Part shown: positions 1-9,388 of the stretch, one piece after another
Position numbering within the stretch: the stretch's first letter is position 1
How the letters are laid out: the number at the start of each line of letters is the position of its first letter
Position numbers and translations under genes: made by a program
Notes under the pieces: model-generated
The model's database searches: none
Told to the model about the DNA's origin: nothing
The model's input: only the letters and a program-made list of their open reading frames with translations
NCBI RefSeq assembly: GCF_001618685.1
Contig: NZ_CP014342.1
Span: forward strand, 1,364,001 to 1,428,000
Source of the DNA: Geobacillus subterraneus
GTDB taxonomy: Bacteria; Bacillota; Bacilli; Bacillales; Anoxybacillaceae
Direction of reading: 5' to 3'
Length of the DNA: 64,000 bases

Positions 1-1
1 T

Positions 2-952
2 CAACAATGTTTGCATCTGATCGATAAACAAGATTATTCATTTTTTGTTGAGAAAAAAACATTGTTTGGTCCGAATGACTTACAAAGCATCATACCGATG
101 TTAATGAAAGCGAAAAAACAAGGGATCGAAACACATACCGCCAGTCGATTGCTTGAACGAGTGGGAATGAAAGACGTTTCTTTTCATCCTGGCTACACGT
201 TGAAAGTTCGCACTTTGGGAGAGTTTAAACTGTTTTTGGGACAGAAAGAAGTGAGTGAACGGGAATGGAAGCGGGAAAAGGCCAAAGAACTGTTTCAATT
301 GTTCATTACCCGGCGCGGCCAGCTGTTGCCGCGAAGCAAAATATTATCTTTGCTTTGGAAGGACAGTCATGAAGCGGCAGCGGAACGGGATTTTAAAGTG
401 GCGCTGAACGCGTTGAACAAAGTCATCGAACCCCATCGTAAAGCGCGTTCGGAATCATTTTTTATCGAAAGGCGGGGGGTGTTGTATGGATTAAGCAGTA
501 AAGCGGTCATTGAAATTGATGCTGTCCAATTTCAAACGTTGATTGAAAAAGGATTGGAAGAGAGGGACCGAGACGCGGCTGCCGAAATGTTAAAACAAGG
601 ACTCGGTCTATACCAAGGCGATTATTTGCCGGATCGTCTTTATGCGGACTGGTGTGCCGAAGAGAGAGAAAGACTGCTCCTTTTATTTTTGAAGGGAGCG
701 GAGCGGTTGGCGCAAATTAACGTGTCGCAGGAGAATTTTGATGAAGCGATTTATTGGTGTGATCAAATACTGGCTAGAGACCGTTGTTGGGAAGAAGCCT
801 ATCGGTTGTTGATGTATTGCTATTATCGGAAAAATAACCGTACTTATGCGGTCAAGCTATATAAAAAATGCTGCGAGCAATTGAAAAACGAGCTTGGTGT
901 CGAACCGTTGGAAACGACAAAGCAAATGTTTGAAATGATTACAATGAATTGA
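2..952 (+). CDS. BTAD/SARP-type transcriptional regulator, 3' part
   Basis: The reading frame is open from the first bases of the window, so this is the C-terminal part of a longer protein. Roughly residues 65-150 look like an OmpR-type winged-helix DNA-binding domain (VRTLGEFKLFLG, then a basic stretch and ILSLLW). The remainder is a bacterial transcriptional activation domain made of TPR-like helices, ending in the typical NELGVEP sequence. Family members often carry AAA and TPR segments upstream. It lies just before a LIV-type ABC transporter cluster in the same orientation, which makes it the best candidate for that cluster's regulator; this is inferred from position only. The exact start cannot be given. 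Confidence 0.85.
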   Translation, partial: QQCLHLIDKQDYSFFVEKKTLFGPNDLQSIIPMLMKAKKQGIETHTASRLLERVGMKDVSFHPGYTLKVRTLGEFKLFLGQKEVSEREWKREKAKELFQLFITRRGQLLPRSKILSLLWKDSHEAAAERDFKVALNALNKVIEPHRKARSESFFIERRGVLYGLSSKAVIEIDAVQFQTLIEKGLEERDRDAAAEMLKQGLGLYQGDYLPDRLYADWCAEERERLLLLFLKGAERLAQINVSQENFDEAIYWCDQILARDRCWEEAYRLLMYCYYRKNNRTYAVKLYKKCCEQLKNELGVEPLETTKQMFEMITMN

Positions 953-1322
953 CGGCACGTTTGTCTGCGATAATATCGATTTTCACGATGTGTTCATCAT
1001 CTGGGGTTATGGTATACCGCCTCCTTCCTATCTTTCATTGGCATCGCAAGCCTTGTAACGCGTTCAGGGGAGCCTCTTTCAAGGGGCACTGGGTTGTTCT
1101 CCTTGTCCAATGTGGGTGACGTACGTTCAGTCGCTTCCTAGCTCTAGCATATTACGGGCGGGGAGCGTTTTATTTTGGTGCTAGGTGTCGTCAAATCATA
1201 TTTGCCTATGTGTTCCGCCGTTTAGGAGGCGGTTTTTTTGTCGACAGATGTTTGTAACTGAATTGCAACTGTTTTATCTCATAATACATTCAAACGATGT
1301 TAAACCAAAGGGGGAAGGCGAG
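953..1322. other. intergenic region upstream of the LIV-type cluster
   Basis: About 370 bases without a convincing gene. The only clear structure is a short hairpin with a T-run at 1214-1239. A - strand frame at 939-1010 reads like the end of a protein but lacks a normal start codon. I could not fix a promoter for the transporter operon. Confidence 0.5.
1214..1239 (+). terminator. hairpin plus T-run, terminator or attenuator
   Basis: CCGCC (1215-1219) pairs with GGCGG (1228-1232), followed by seven T. It lies about 85 bases before the start of the substrate-binding protein. It may end the regulator transcript or attenuate the transporter operon. Confidence 0.55.
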
Positions 1323-2561
1323 TTGAAAAGAAGGAAAAAATTGTTTAACTGGATGGGGACTCTGGCTGTCGCTGCCCTTTTCTTCGTATCGGCATGTAGC
1401 AGCAAAACAACTGAAGACGATCAAGAGAGTGGGGGAGACACTGTCGGTCAAGGCACAATCAAAATTGGTGTGCTAGCGTCTTTAACAGGTCCGTTGGAGG
1501 CGTATGGAAAACAGACAGTTAATGGATTCGAGTTGGGGCTTGATTATGCGACAAACGGCACTCGAGAAGTAGCGGGCAAAAAAATTAAGGTTATTTACGA
1601 AGATACGGAAACGAAACCAGATACGGCGGTACAAAAGGCAACAAAGCTGTTTGAAGACGACGGTGTAGATATCCTTGTCGGTTCTAGTTCATCAGGCGAT
1701 ACACTTGCTGTTTTGCCGCTTGCGGAAGAATACAAAAAAGTGATGGTCGTTGAACCAGCGGTAGCCGACAGCATCACCGGCGCAAACTGGAATAAGTATA
1801 TTTTCCGCACCGCTAGAAATTCCTCGCAGGATGCGATTGCCGGGGCGCAAGCGATTGCCAAGGAGGGGGGCAAAATTGCTACGCTTGCCCAAGATAATGC
1901 GTTTGGACGTGATGGTGTAGCAGCGTTCAAAAAGGCGGCCGAAAAACTAGGAGCTGATATCGTCTTGGAAGAGTACGCTGATCCGCAAGGGGTGGACTTT
2001 ACTTCCAATATTCAGCGAATCATCGAAAAGAAACCGGATTATTTATTTGTGATCTGGGCTGGCGCAAATTCCCCGTGGAAACAGCTGTCCGACATGAAGG
2101 TGCAAGAAAAAGGCATTAAAATTTCAACCGGCGCTCCGGATATTGCTGCACTGAAGACGATGAACGATATTGTTGGCATGGAAGGATTTACAGTGTACCA
2201 TTACACCCTTCCAAAAAACAAAGTTAACGATTGGCTTGTCGAAGAGCACAAAAAGCGGTTTAATGGCCAAGTTCCAGATTTATTCACTCCAGGAGGAATG
2301 TCGGCGGCGATCGCTATTGTGGAAGCATTGAAAAAGACAAATGGCGATGCTAGTGGAGACGCGCTCGTTAAGGTTATGGAAGGCATGACATTCGAAACCC
2401 CGAAAGGTAAGATGACGTTCCGAAAAGAAGACCATCAAGCGTTGCAGACACTGTATGCTGTTAGGTTAGAACGAAAGGAAGGATTTGATTACCCGGTTCC
2501 TGTATTGATCAGGGAGCTGACTCCTGAAGAAACGGAGCCACCGATCATGAATAACCGGTAG
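1323..2561 (+). CDS. LIV-type ABC transporter substrate-binding lipoprotein
   Basis: This is a periplasmic-binding-protein-like receptor of the leucine/isoleucine/valine (peripla_BP_6) family. The TTG start at 1323 follows an AAGGGGGAAGG ribosome site and gives a lipoprotein signal: a basic N-terminus, a hydrophobic stretch and a lipobox ending SAC-S. The mature protein has the family's first strand (IKIGVLASLTGPLEAYG) and runs to about 412 residues, a normal length. It would capture the substrate outside the membrane for the two permeases and two ATPases that follow. Such proteins bind amino acids, amides, urea or aromatic acids. The neighbouring hydrolases and hydroxyacid dehydrogenase argue against a plain branched-chain amino acid role. 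Confidence 0.9.
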   Translation: MKRRKKLFNWMGTLAVAALFFVSACSSKTTEDDQESGGDTVGQGTIKIGVLASLTGPLEAYGKQTVNGFELGLDYATNGTREVAGKKIKVIYEDTETKPDTAVQKATKLFEDDGVDILVGSSSSGDTLAVLPLAEEYKKVMVVEPAVADSITGANWNKYIFRTARNSSQDAIAGAQAIAKEGGKIATLAQDNAFGRDGVAAFKKAAEKLGADIVLEEYADPQGVDFTSNIQRIIEKKPDYLFVIWAGANSPWKQLSDMKVQEKGIKISTGAPDIAALKTMNDIVGMEGFTVYHYTLPKNKVNDWLVEEHKKRFNGQVPDLFTPGGMSAAIAIVEALKKTNGDASGDALVKVMEGMTFETPKGKMTFRKEDHQALQTLYAVRLERKEGFDYPVPVLIRELTPEETEPPIMNNR

Positions 2562-2643
2562 ACATCCACAGGGGAAGGGGATTCACATGCATTGGTTTGA
2601 TCCTCCCCTTCCTCCCCTCAAAATAAAACAAGGGAGTGGGAAA

Positions 2644-3393
2644 GTGGGAACGATTTTAGAAACGAAACAGCTGACGGTTCGTTTCGGGGATCATGTGGCT
2701 GTAGACCATGTCAGCATCCAAATTGAAGAGCATGAGGTAAAGTCCATTATCGGCCCGAACGGGGCGGGAAAAACAACGTTTTTTAACTTATTAAGCGGAC
2801 AGCTAAAACCGACGCATGGCCATGTGTTTTTTAAGGGGGAAAATATTACAAACCTACCTCCAGCTTTGAGAACAAGAAAAGGAATCGGACGATCTTTTCA
2901 GATTACTAATGTTTTCCCGCAACTGACTTGTTTTGAAAATGTCCGTCTTGCTGTGCAATCCAAGTCTAGGGTGTATTTTAACTGTTTTTCGAATGCAAAA
3001 CGTTTTAAGGAAATTGAAGAGAAGGCATATGAGTGGCTCGAGCTCGTCTTGTTAGACAATAAGGCGGATGAGCTGGCTGTTCATCTTGCACACGGCGAAA
3101 AGCGGAAGTTGGAAATTGCCATGCTGCTTGCGTTAGAGACAGATCTTTTGCTTTTAGACGAACCGACAGCAGGTATGTCTCTTGAAGAAGTTCCGAAAAT
3201 TCTTGAGGTGATTCAAAAAATTAAAGAACAACGAAATCGAACAATTTTATTAATCGAACATAAAATCGATATGGTTCTTGATTTGTCCGATACGATTATG
3301 GTGCTTTTCAACGGACGGTTACTTGCTGATGGAAAACCGAAGGAAATTATCAAGAATGAGCAAGTTCAGTCGGCATACTTAGGGGGAATATAA
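2644..3393 (+). CDS. LIV-type ABC transporter ATP-binding protein (LivG-like)
   Basis: The GTG start at 2644 has GGGAG seven bases upstream and gives 249 residues, the usual LivG size; an upstream ATG at 2587 would add an unlikely proline-rich leader. Walker A is GPNGAGKTT at about residue 40, the signature is LAHGEKRKLEIA and Walker B is LLLLDEPTAGMS. The AHGEK variant of the signature is usual for LivG. It energises import together with the next ATPase. The stop at 3393 directly abuts the next start, which implies translational coupling. Confidence 0.92.
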   Translation: MGTILETKQLTVRFGDHVAVDHVSIQIEEHEVKSIIGPNGAGKTTFFNLLSGQLKPTHGHVFFKGENITNLPPALRTRKGIGRSFQITNVFPQLTCFENVRLAVQSKSRVYFNCFSNAKRFKEIEEKAYEWLELVLLDNKADELAVHLAHGEKRKLEIAMLLALETDLLLLDEPTAGMSLEEVPKILEVIQKIKEQRNRTILLIEHKIDMVLDLSDTIMVLFNGRLLADGKPKEIIKNEQVQSAYLGGI

Positions 3394-4098
3394 ATGACTC
3401 TTTTGAAAGTGGAGGGCATTCATACATTTATTCAGCAATATCATATCCTCCAAGGCGTGTCATTGGAAGCAAAAGAAGGAAGGGTGACGGTCTTACTAGG
3501 GAGAAATGGGGCAGGGAAAACAACGACATTGCGTTCGATTATGGGGTTTCACAAAGTTAGCCGCGGTACCATTTATTTCAAAAATGAGCGTGTTGACTCT
3601 TTAGCCCCGCACGAAATCGCTCGTAAAGGAATTAGTTACGTTCCAGAAGATCAGGGAATTTTTAACGGGTTGACGGTCGGAGAAAATTTATACATTGCTA
3701 TGCGGAAAAATGACGAAAAAGAGTCAGAGCGGCTCGATTATGTGCTGGCTCTTTTTCCTGACCTGAAAACATTTTGGCATAAGAAGGGCGGTCATCTAAG
3801 CGGCGGACAAAAGCAAATGCTTGCTCTTGCTAGAGCATATATCCAAGACAGTCAGTTGATGCTCATCGATGAACCGAGTAAAGGATTAGCCCCGATTATG
3901 GTTGAGAAGGTTAGTGAATCGATTATGGAGATGAAAAAGAAACGAACCATTATTCTTGTTGAACAAAATTTTATGATGGCCAGTGCAATCGGCGATGATT
4001 TTTACATTATTGACAATGGACGAACGGTTTATAGCGGAAAGATGGAACAATTGAGAGAAGATAAAGAGATGTGCCGACAGTATTTAGGGATTACGTAA
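3394..4098 (+). CDS. LIV-type ABC transporter ATP-binding protein (LivF-like)
   Basis: 234 residues, the normal LivF length. Walker A is GRNGAGKTT, the ABC signature is LSGGQKQMLALARA and Walker B is LMLIDEPSKGLAP. The start ATG follows AGGGGG within the end of the preceding gene. It forms the nucleotide-binding pair with that gene on the cytoplasmic face of the importer. The substrate is not shown by the sequence. Confidence 0.92.
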   Translation: MTLLKVEGIHTFIQQYHILQGVSLEAKEGRVTVLLGRNGAGKTTTLRSIMGFHKVSRGTIYFKNERVDSLAPHEIARKGISYVPEDQGIFNGLTVGENLYIAMRKNDEKESERLDYVLALFPDLKTFWHKKGGHLSGGQKQMLALARAYIQDSQLMLIDEPSKGLAPIMVEKVSESIMEMKKKRTIILVEQNFMMASAIGDDFYIIDNGRTVYSGKMEQLREDKEMCRQYLGIT

Positions 4099-4115
4099 CA
4101 GGAGGGCAGGAGTAT

Positions 4116-4982
4116 ATGGACATTGTATTCAGTTTGATCATTAACGGCTTGGCGACGGGAATGCTGCTTTTTCTGCTCGCGGCTGGCCTCAGTCTTATTT
4201 TCGGTTTAATGGATGTGCTAAACTTCGCTCACGGGGCGCTGTTCCTTTGGGGGGCGTACGCCGGAGTTTGGGTTTATACATTAACGGATCATTTTTTGTT
4301 AGGAATATTGGCTGCAGTTGCGGCGGGGGCGGTCCTCGGGGCTTTACTAGAGCGGTTCATTATTCTCCCTGTTTACGGAAATCATACTCAACAAATTTTA
4401 ATCACTTTAGGTGCCATGCTTGTGTTAGGGGAGTTAGTCAAAGTATTTTGGGGACCAAATCAAATTATGGCACAACCTCCGAAATATTTGTCGGGAAGCT
4501 GGGGAATTGGTGATTTCGTCGTCATTAAATATCGGCTGTTTATTATTTTCATTGGCCTCGTTGTATTGATTGCATTGTTGCTCCTACTAAACAGGACAAA
4601 AATCGGCTTAATTGTTCGCGCCGGTGTGATGAATAAAGAGATGGTTCAAGCGTTAGGAATTAATATTCGGAATGTATTTTTGTTTGTATTTATTCTTGGA
4701 GCATCCATGGCCGGGCTTTCCGGCATCCTCCTAGGGCCGTATTCCGGAGTCATTCATTCAGGGATTGGTTTGGAGTATGGGATTTTGGCATTCATTGTGG
4801 TGGTTATTGGAGGTATGGGAAGTATCGTTGGTTCTGTATTGGCTTCGGTGCTAGTCGGGCTGGCCGGCTCATTTGCGGCGTATTATATACCGGAAATTTC
4901 AGTTGGTGTCAATATGCTGCTTATGTTACTCATTTTAATGTTTAAACCGTCAGGACTAGTCGGAGATCGGGAGGTGACATAA
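4116..4982 (+). CDS. LIV-type ABC transporter permease (LivH-like)
   Basis: The ATG at 4116 has GGAGG at 4101 and gives 288 residues. A longer start at 4071 would overlap the upstream ATPase. The protein is very hydrophobic, with about eight membrane segments. It carries the family's N-terminal LIFGLMDVLNFAHGA motif and the VIGGMGSIVGS motif near the C-terminus. It forms one half of the membrane channel of the importer, with the next gene as the other half. Confidence 0.92.
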   Translation: MDIVFSLIINGLATGMLLFLLAAGLSLIFGLMDVLNFAHGALFLWGAYAGVWVYTLTDHFLLGILAAVAAGAVLGALLERFIILPVYGNHTQQILITLGAMLVLGELVKVFWGPNQIMAQPPKYLSGSWGIGDFVVIKYRLFIIFIGLVVLIALLLLLNRTKIGLIVRAGVMNKEMVQALGINIRNVFLFVFILGASMAGLSGILLGPYSGVIHSGIGLEYGILAFIVVVIGGMGSIVGSVLASVLVGLAGSFAAYYIPEISVGVNMLLMLLILMFKPSGLVGDREVT

Positions 4983-4985
4983 GAA

Positions 4986-5972
4986 ATGCAGCCATCAAAA
5001 CGCTTCTTCCTGTCGTTCTTTATTTTGTTTGCTCTCGCTATGCTGCCTTTTCTTTATGATTCCCGGACATGGCTCATATTGTTTAGCCAAATTTTTATCT
5101 TCGCTGTATTTGCTATGAGTTATGATTTGCTGCTCGGGTATACGGGGGTCGTGTCATTCGGTCATGCGATGTTTTTCGGGATTGGTGCGTATACATTCGC
5201 CCTTTTCATGAAAAAAGCAGATGAATCAACCATGTCAACCGTGCTTTTGGCTGCTCTTGTAACAATCGCCTTATCAATGATTCTTAGTTTTATCATCGGT
5301 ATGCTGACATTAAGACTAAAAAATCATTATTTTGCGATGTTAACCTTAGCTGTTGCCGGCTTGCTAATGGTAGCAGCAGAAAAATGGCGTTCCTTAACAA
5401 TGGGGAATGATGGGTTTACTTTTATGGTGCCAGCTCTGCTTCGGGATCGATGGTCCTTTTATTTTGTTTCTCTCTTATTTATGGTGATTTCTTATTTCTG
5501 TTTACGCCGGTTCACAGAATCTCCTCTTGGAAAAGTACTGGCAGCGATCCGGGAAAACGAGACGCGGGCCGAGTCGCTTGGTTATCGTGTGCTCTATTAT
5601 AGAGTCATTGCCAACGTGGTGGCGGGCATGTTTGCCGGATTAAGCGGCATGTTATATGCGGCGAGCTTACGTTTTGTCAACACATCGGTTTTCTCGACCG
5701 AAATCACGCTTGATGCGCTGTTAATGACGATCATCGGTGGTGTTGGCACCTTAATCGGGGCAATCATTGGCTCTGGTCTTATTGAACTAGCGAAACACGG
5801 TTTGATGGGTCTAGCGAAGGTACATTGGGTTTTTGAACGCTGGATTATCTTTTTCGGGATGGTTTATATTCTTGCTGTTATGTTTTTTCCAAAAGGGATT
5901 GTCGGCACAATCAGACAATGGAGGGATAAAAAAGCAAACATCGATACAACCAACCGTGAAAAAGCAGTATGA
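4986..5972 (+). CDS. LIV-type ABC transporter permease (LivM-like)
   Basis: 328 residues with about ten hydrophobic segments. It has the LivM markers YDLLLGYTGVVSFGHA near the N-terminus and GGVGTLIGAIIGS later. Only three bases separate it from the LivH-like gene. It completes a five-gene importer: receptor, two ATPases and two permeases. A short hydrophilic tail follows the FFPKGI motif. It is followed 46 bases later by the first hydrolase gene, probably in the same operon. Confidence 0.92.
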   Translation: MQPSKRFFLSFFILFALAMLPFLYDSRTWLILFSQIFIFAVFAMSYDLLLGYTGVVSFGHAMFFGIGAYTFALFMKKADESTMSTVLLAALVTIALSMILSFIIGMLTLRLKNHYFAMLTLAVAGLLMVAAEKWRSLTMGNDGFTFMVPALLRDRWSFYFVSLLFMVISYFCLRRFTESPLGKVLAAIRENETRAESLGYRVLYYRVIANVVAGMFAGLSGMLYAASLRFVNTSVFSTEITLDALLMTIIGGVGTLIGAIIGSGLIELAKHGLMGLAKVHWVFERWIIFFGMVYILAVMFFPKGIVGTIRQWRDKKANIDTTNREKAV

Positions 5973-6018
5973 ACAATCTTTCTAACGAGGATCGAAAATT
6001 AGGAAAGGAGCTGGGGCT

Positions 6019-6879
6019 ATGAAAGATAAAAAAATAAAAATTAATGGTATTGATCTTCATTTAGTTGATTTCGGCGGGACAGGAGAAACGATTATTTGCA
6101 TCCATGGTTTAACGGCGAATAGCCGCTACTGGGATTCAGTAGCCGAGCGGTTAATAGATAGTTATCGTGTGTTGGCCATCGATTTGCGCGGACGCGGTGA
6201 TAGCACGAAACCCGCATCCGGATATAATATTCGCCAGCATGTCGAGGACATTTTGCAAGTTCTGGACTTTCTCAAACTCGAAAAAGTGATTTATATGGGT
6301 CATTCCCTTGGGGCGCTGATAGGTGTCAGCTTTGCCGCCACCTATCCACAACGATTATCACGTTTAATTCTTGTAGATGGAGGGGCAAATGTTGACGAAC
6401 AAGTATTTGAAAAAATCCGTCCAGCTATCGACCGGCTTGATATGGTATTTCCTGATTTTACAACTTATCTGAACGAAATGAAGAAAAACCCTTTGTTTAG
6501 TGATTGGAACGAATATGTTGAACAATATTTTTATGCTGATGTCGAGCACCGGTTTGATGGTTCTGTCTGTTCGAAAGTATGTAAGAAAGCTATCATAGAA
6601 GAATTGAATATGTTGAAGCAAACAGCAATTGATGAGTTTTATGAGCACATCAATATTCCAACTTTATTATTATGGGCTCCGGATTCTTTCGGAGATGGCA
6701 AGACGTTTATGGTGACGAAGGAAAAATGGAGACAATTAACCTCTTCTTTATCCCATAGTTATTTTGTGGAGATCGATAATGCCAATCATTACTCGATTAT
6801 TTTATCGAAGTATGAACAATTGGTAGATGAAGTTAAGAAGTTTTTACAAGATACGAAGAACATTTGTTTTCAAAACTAA
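6019..6879 (+). CDS. alpha/beta-fold hydrolase
   Basis: A cytoplasmic alpha/beta hydrolase of 286 residues without a signal peptide. The oxyanion region is CIHGLTANSRYW, the nucleophile elbow is GHSLG and the catalytic histidine probably lies in NANHYSII near the C-terminus; DLRGRGDS is typical of the family. AAAGGAG precedes the start. The substrate (ester, lactone or C-C bond) cannot be read from sequence. Its place between an importer and a hydroxyacid dehydrogenase suggests that it hydrolyses the imported compound. The next gene is a distant paralogue. Confidence 0.85.
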   Translation: MKDKKIKINGIDLHLVDFGGTGETIICIHGLTANSRYWDSVAERLIDSYRVLAIDLRGRGDSTKPASGYNIRQHVEDILQVLDFLKLEKVIYMGHSLGALIGVSFAATYPQRLSRLILVDGGANVDEQVFEKIRPAIDRLDMVFPDFTTYLNEMKKNPLFSDWNEYVEQYFYADVEHRFDGSVCSKVCKKAIIEELNMLKQTAIDEFYEHINIPTLLLWAPDSFGDGKTFMVTKEKWRQLTSSLSHSYFVEIDNANHYSIILSKYEQLVDEVKKFLQDTKNICFQN

Positions 6880-6899
6880 CTCTAAAGGCAGGGGACGAT

Positions 6900-7793
6900 A
6901 TGAAACATGTAGAATTAAAATCAGTTATACTGCCTAACGGGGAAACGATCGGCTATCGAGAAAGGGAGGGAGGAGAAAAGCCTGTCCTTCTTGTCCATGG
7001 CAACATGGTTTCATCTATGCATTGGGATGTTCTGTTTGAACGGATGGACGAGGTATATAAGCTTTATGCAGTTGACTTGCGCGGCCAAGGCATTTCGACC
7101 TACAATCGCCCGATTCAGTCACTGAAGGATTTTTCGGAAGATATTAAGCAGTTGCTCGATACGCTTGGCCTAAAAAAGGTGTCCTTGGTCGGCTGGTCGA
7201 TGGGTGGCGGTGTGTGTATGCAATTTGCTGCTGATTATCCTGATCAAGTAGAAAAACTTGTTTTATTGGCCTCTGTTTCTACAAGGGGATATCCGTTTTA
7301 CAAAGTGGATGAGCAGGGACAACCAATCTTGACCCAGCGGTTGAGAACGAAAGAAGAAATCGCTCGCGATCCTTTACGAAGCATTCCGATTACTGATGCG
7401 TATCGAAAAAAAGATAAACATTTTTTAAGACAACTGTTTAATGTAACCATGTATGTGTGTCATCAACCTTCACCAGAAAGGTACGAAGCCTATTTAGATG
7501 AGGTGCTGAAACAAAGGAATTTACTCGATGTGTACTATGCGCTAAATTATTTTAATATTAGTCATTTTGACAATGGTCTGACTGATGGGTCAGGTGAAGT
7601 GGACCGTATTACGGCTCCCACGCTTGTTGTTTGGGGCGAACATGATGTAGTTGTCACGAAGAACATGCAGGACGAGATTGTTCATGATTTTAGGGGAAGG
7701 GCGAAGTTTACCGTATTACCCAATGCGGGACACTCACCATTTACCGACAACCCTAACGAGTTGCTGCAGCAACTGCAAAGTTTCCTTAGTTAA
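6900..7793 (+). CDS. alpha/beta-fold hydrolase, second of pair
   Basis: 297 residues from the ATG at 6900, preceded by GGGGA; an upstream in-frame start at 6864 would overlap the previous gene. Motifs are VHGNMVSSMHWD, the nucleophile elbow GWSMGG, an acid region WGEHDVVV and the catalytic histidine in NAGHSPF. It resembles the 3-oxoadipate enol-lactonase/BPHL group in general layout. Two different hydrolases side by side suggest either two successive hydrolytic steps or two ester specificities. It lacks a secretion signal. Confidence 0.85.
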   Translation: MKHVELKSVILPNGETIGYREREGGEKPVLLVHGNMVSSMHWDVLFERMDEVYKLYAVDLRGQGISTYNRPIQSLKDFSEDIKQLLDTLGLKKVSLVGWSMGGGVCMQFAADYPDQVEKLVLLASVSTRGYPFYKVDEQGQPILTQRLRTKEEIARDPLRSIPITDAYRKKDKHFLRQLFNVTMYVCHQPSPERYEAYLDEVLKQRNLLDVYYALNYFNISHFDNGLTDGSGEVDRITAPTLVVWGEHDVVVTKNMQDEIVHDFRGRAKFTVLPNAGHSPFTDNPNELLQQLQSFLS

Positions 7794-7829
7794 CTGACGA
7801 AACCAATACAGCATAGGAAGGTGAGAAAG

Positions 7830-8606
7830 GTGATCGTTAATCGCACAGCCCTCGTCACCGGAGCGGCGCGGGGGATCGGTTATGAAGTGGCGAAAACGTT
7901 GGCAACCAACGGCGTGAACGTCGTGCTTGCCGATTTGAAGCAGGAAGAGGTGGAACAGGCGGCAGAGTCGTTGCGGCAGCTAGGTTGCGAGGTCGTCGGC
8001 GTCAAGTGTGATGTGACGGCGGAAGAAGAGGTGAAGCAAACGATCCATGAAACGGCCAAACGGTGGGGGCGCCTCGATATTGTCGTGAACAACGCCGGTT
8101 TGCAATATGTCGCCAATATCGAAGACTTTCCGACCGAGAAGTTTGAGCAGTTGATCCGCGTCATGCTCGTTGGACCGTTTTTGGCCATTAAGCATGCGTT
8201 TCCGCTGATGAAGGAGCAGCGCTACGGCCGCATCATCAACATGGCGTCGATCAACGGATTGATCGGGTTTGCCGGAAAAGCCGCCTACAACAGTGCAAAA
8301 CACGGGGTAATCGGCTTGACGAAAGTGGCGGCGCTAGAAGGGGCACCGTACGGGATTACGGTGAACGCGCTTTGTCCGGGGTATGTCGACACAGAACTCG
8401 TCCGCAATCAGCTCGCTGATTTGGCGGCGACAAGAAAGGTGCCGTTGGAGAAGGTGCTCGAGGAAGTCATTTACCCGCTCGTGCCGCAGCGGCGGCTCTT
8501 GTCCGTTGAAGAAGTCGCCCATTATGTTCTCTTTTTGGCAGGCGAACAAGCGAAAGGCGTCACTGGGCAGGCGGTCGTGATCGATGGCGGGTATACGGCG
8601 CAATGA
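7830..8606 (+). CDS. short-chain dehydrogenase, 3-hydroxybutyrate dehydrogenase-like
   Basis: A classical NAD-dependent SDR: cofactor motif TGAARGIG, NNAG, catalytic Ser in MASINGL and YNSAK, and the VNALCPGYVDTELV segment. The C-terminal region and the length of 258 residues match D-3-hydroxybutyrate dehydrogenase, which oxidises 3-hydroxybutyrate to acetoacetate. I chose the GTG at 7830 because GGAAGGTGAG lies correctly before it; the GTG at 7821 is too close. It is the last gene of the cluster, ahead of a strong bidirectional terminator. Specificity for another short hydroxyacid remains possible. Confidence 0.8.
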   Translation: MIVNRTALVTGAARGIGYEVAKTLATNGVNVVLADLKQEEVEQAAESLRQLGCEVVGVKCDVTAEEEVKQTIHETAKRWGRLDIVVNNAGLQYVANIEDFPTEKFEQLIRVMLVGPFLAIKHAFPLMKEQRYGRIINMASINGLIGFAGKAAYNSAKHGVIGLTKVAALEGAPYGITVNALCPGYVDTELVRNQLADLAATRKVPLEKVLEEVIYPLVPQRRLLSVEEVAHYVLFLAGEQAKGVTGQAVVIDGGYTAQ

Positions 8607-8794
8607 GGCGAAACAAAATGTTGGCATCGCACAGCGGTTCAAAGCTGAAAAGGGCTGACAAAGAAGGTTCAGCCTCTCCGTAGAATACGTAGTCTGAATG
8701 GTTTCGTATGCAGATCGCCGGCAAAGATGGATGGACCAAAAAGGAGATTCGCCTTCAATGCAGCATCGTGTTGTTCCGCGTGTATATAGCACAA

Positions 8795-8828
8795 AAGAAG
8801 GTGTCCCGTTGCTTCGGGACACCTTCTT
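8795..8828. terminator. bidirectional terminator between convergent genes
   Basis: A perfect 14-base-pair stem, AAGAAGGTGTCCCG (8795-8808) with CGGGACACCTTCTT (8815-8828), around a six-base loop. It sits between the + strand dehydrogenase and - strand yceI. The same GGTGTCCC core is used at 21548-21582. Confidence 0.85.
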
Positions 8829-8839
8829 CGCTGCACCGT

Positions 8840-9367
8840 TCAGCTGAGGGCAAACTCAAAGCTGGCGTTGAGTTTCACTTCTTTTCCGACAAGGAATCCG
8901 CCAGTTTCGAGTGCAACGTTCCATACTAATCCGTAGTCTTCGCGATTAATCGTTCCTTCGACGTCAAAGCCGACGGTGATGCCGCCGGTGAGCGGGTTTT
9001 TCACTTGGCCGTTGTACTCGACTTTGAACGTTTCCGTTCTCGTCACGCCGCGAATCGTCAGCTGTCCAGTCACTTCATATTCGGTGTCGGACAGTTTGCG
9101 CACCGAGTCGCTGACAAAGGTAATGGTCGGATAGTTCTCGACATCGAAAAAGTCAGCTGAGCGGAGGTGGTTGTCGCGGTCGGCGTTTTTCGTATCGATT
9201 GAAGCGGCGTCAACCGTTACCTTTACTTTCAGCGACTCCAGTTCATTCACATCGCCTTGCACGTCGACGTCAAAGTTGGCAAATTCCCCTTTTGCTTTGG
9301 AAATCATCATATGCCGGACTTGAAAAGTGATCGAGCTGTGCGCTTTGTCAAGTTGGAATGTTGTCAT
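8840..9367 (-). CDS. YceI-family lipid-binding-like protein
   Basis: 175 residues of the YceI family (lipocalin-like barrel that binds isoprenoids or other amphiphiles). Typical features are the start TTFQLDKAHSSITFQVRHMMISK, the central DAASIDTKNADRDNHL motif and RTETFKVEYNG. There is no signal peptide, so this is a cytoplasmic member, as in many Bacillaceae. GGGGGAGA precedes the start. It is transcribed alone from the promoter at 9407-9435 with a palindromic operator, so it is probably stress-controlled. The physiological ligand is unknown. Confidence 0.9.
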   Translation of the reverse strand: MTTFQLDKAHSSITFQVRHMMISKAKGEFANFDVDVQGDVNELESLKVKVTVDAASIDTKNADRDNHLRSADFFDVENYPTITFVSDSVRKLSDTEYEVTGQLTIRGVTRTETFKVEYNGQVKNPLTGGITVGFDVEGTINREDYGLVWNVALETGGFLVGKEVKLNASFEFALS

Positions 9368-9388
9368 TGTTCTCCCCCTCTTGGTTAC

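Noticed and set aside
939-1010. - strand frame reading TPDDEHIVKIDIIADKRAVNSL
   Set aside because: It looks coding and has AGGAGG upstream, but the only start at the right place would be ATA; probably a remnant.
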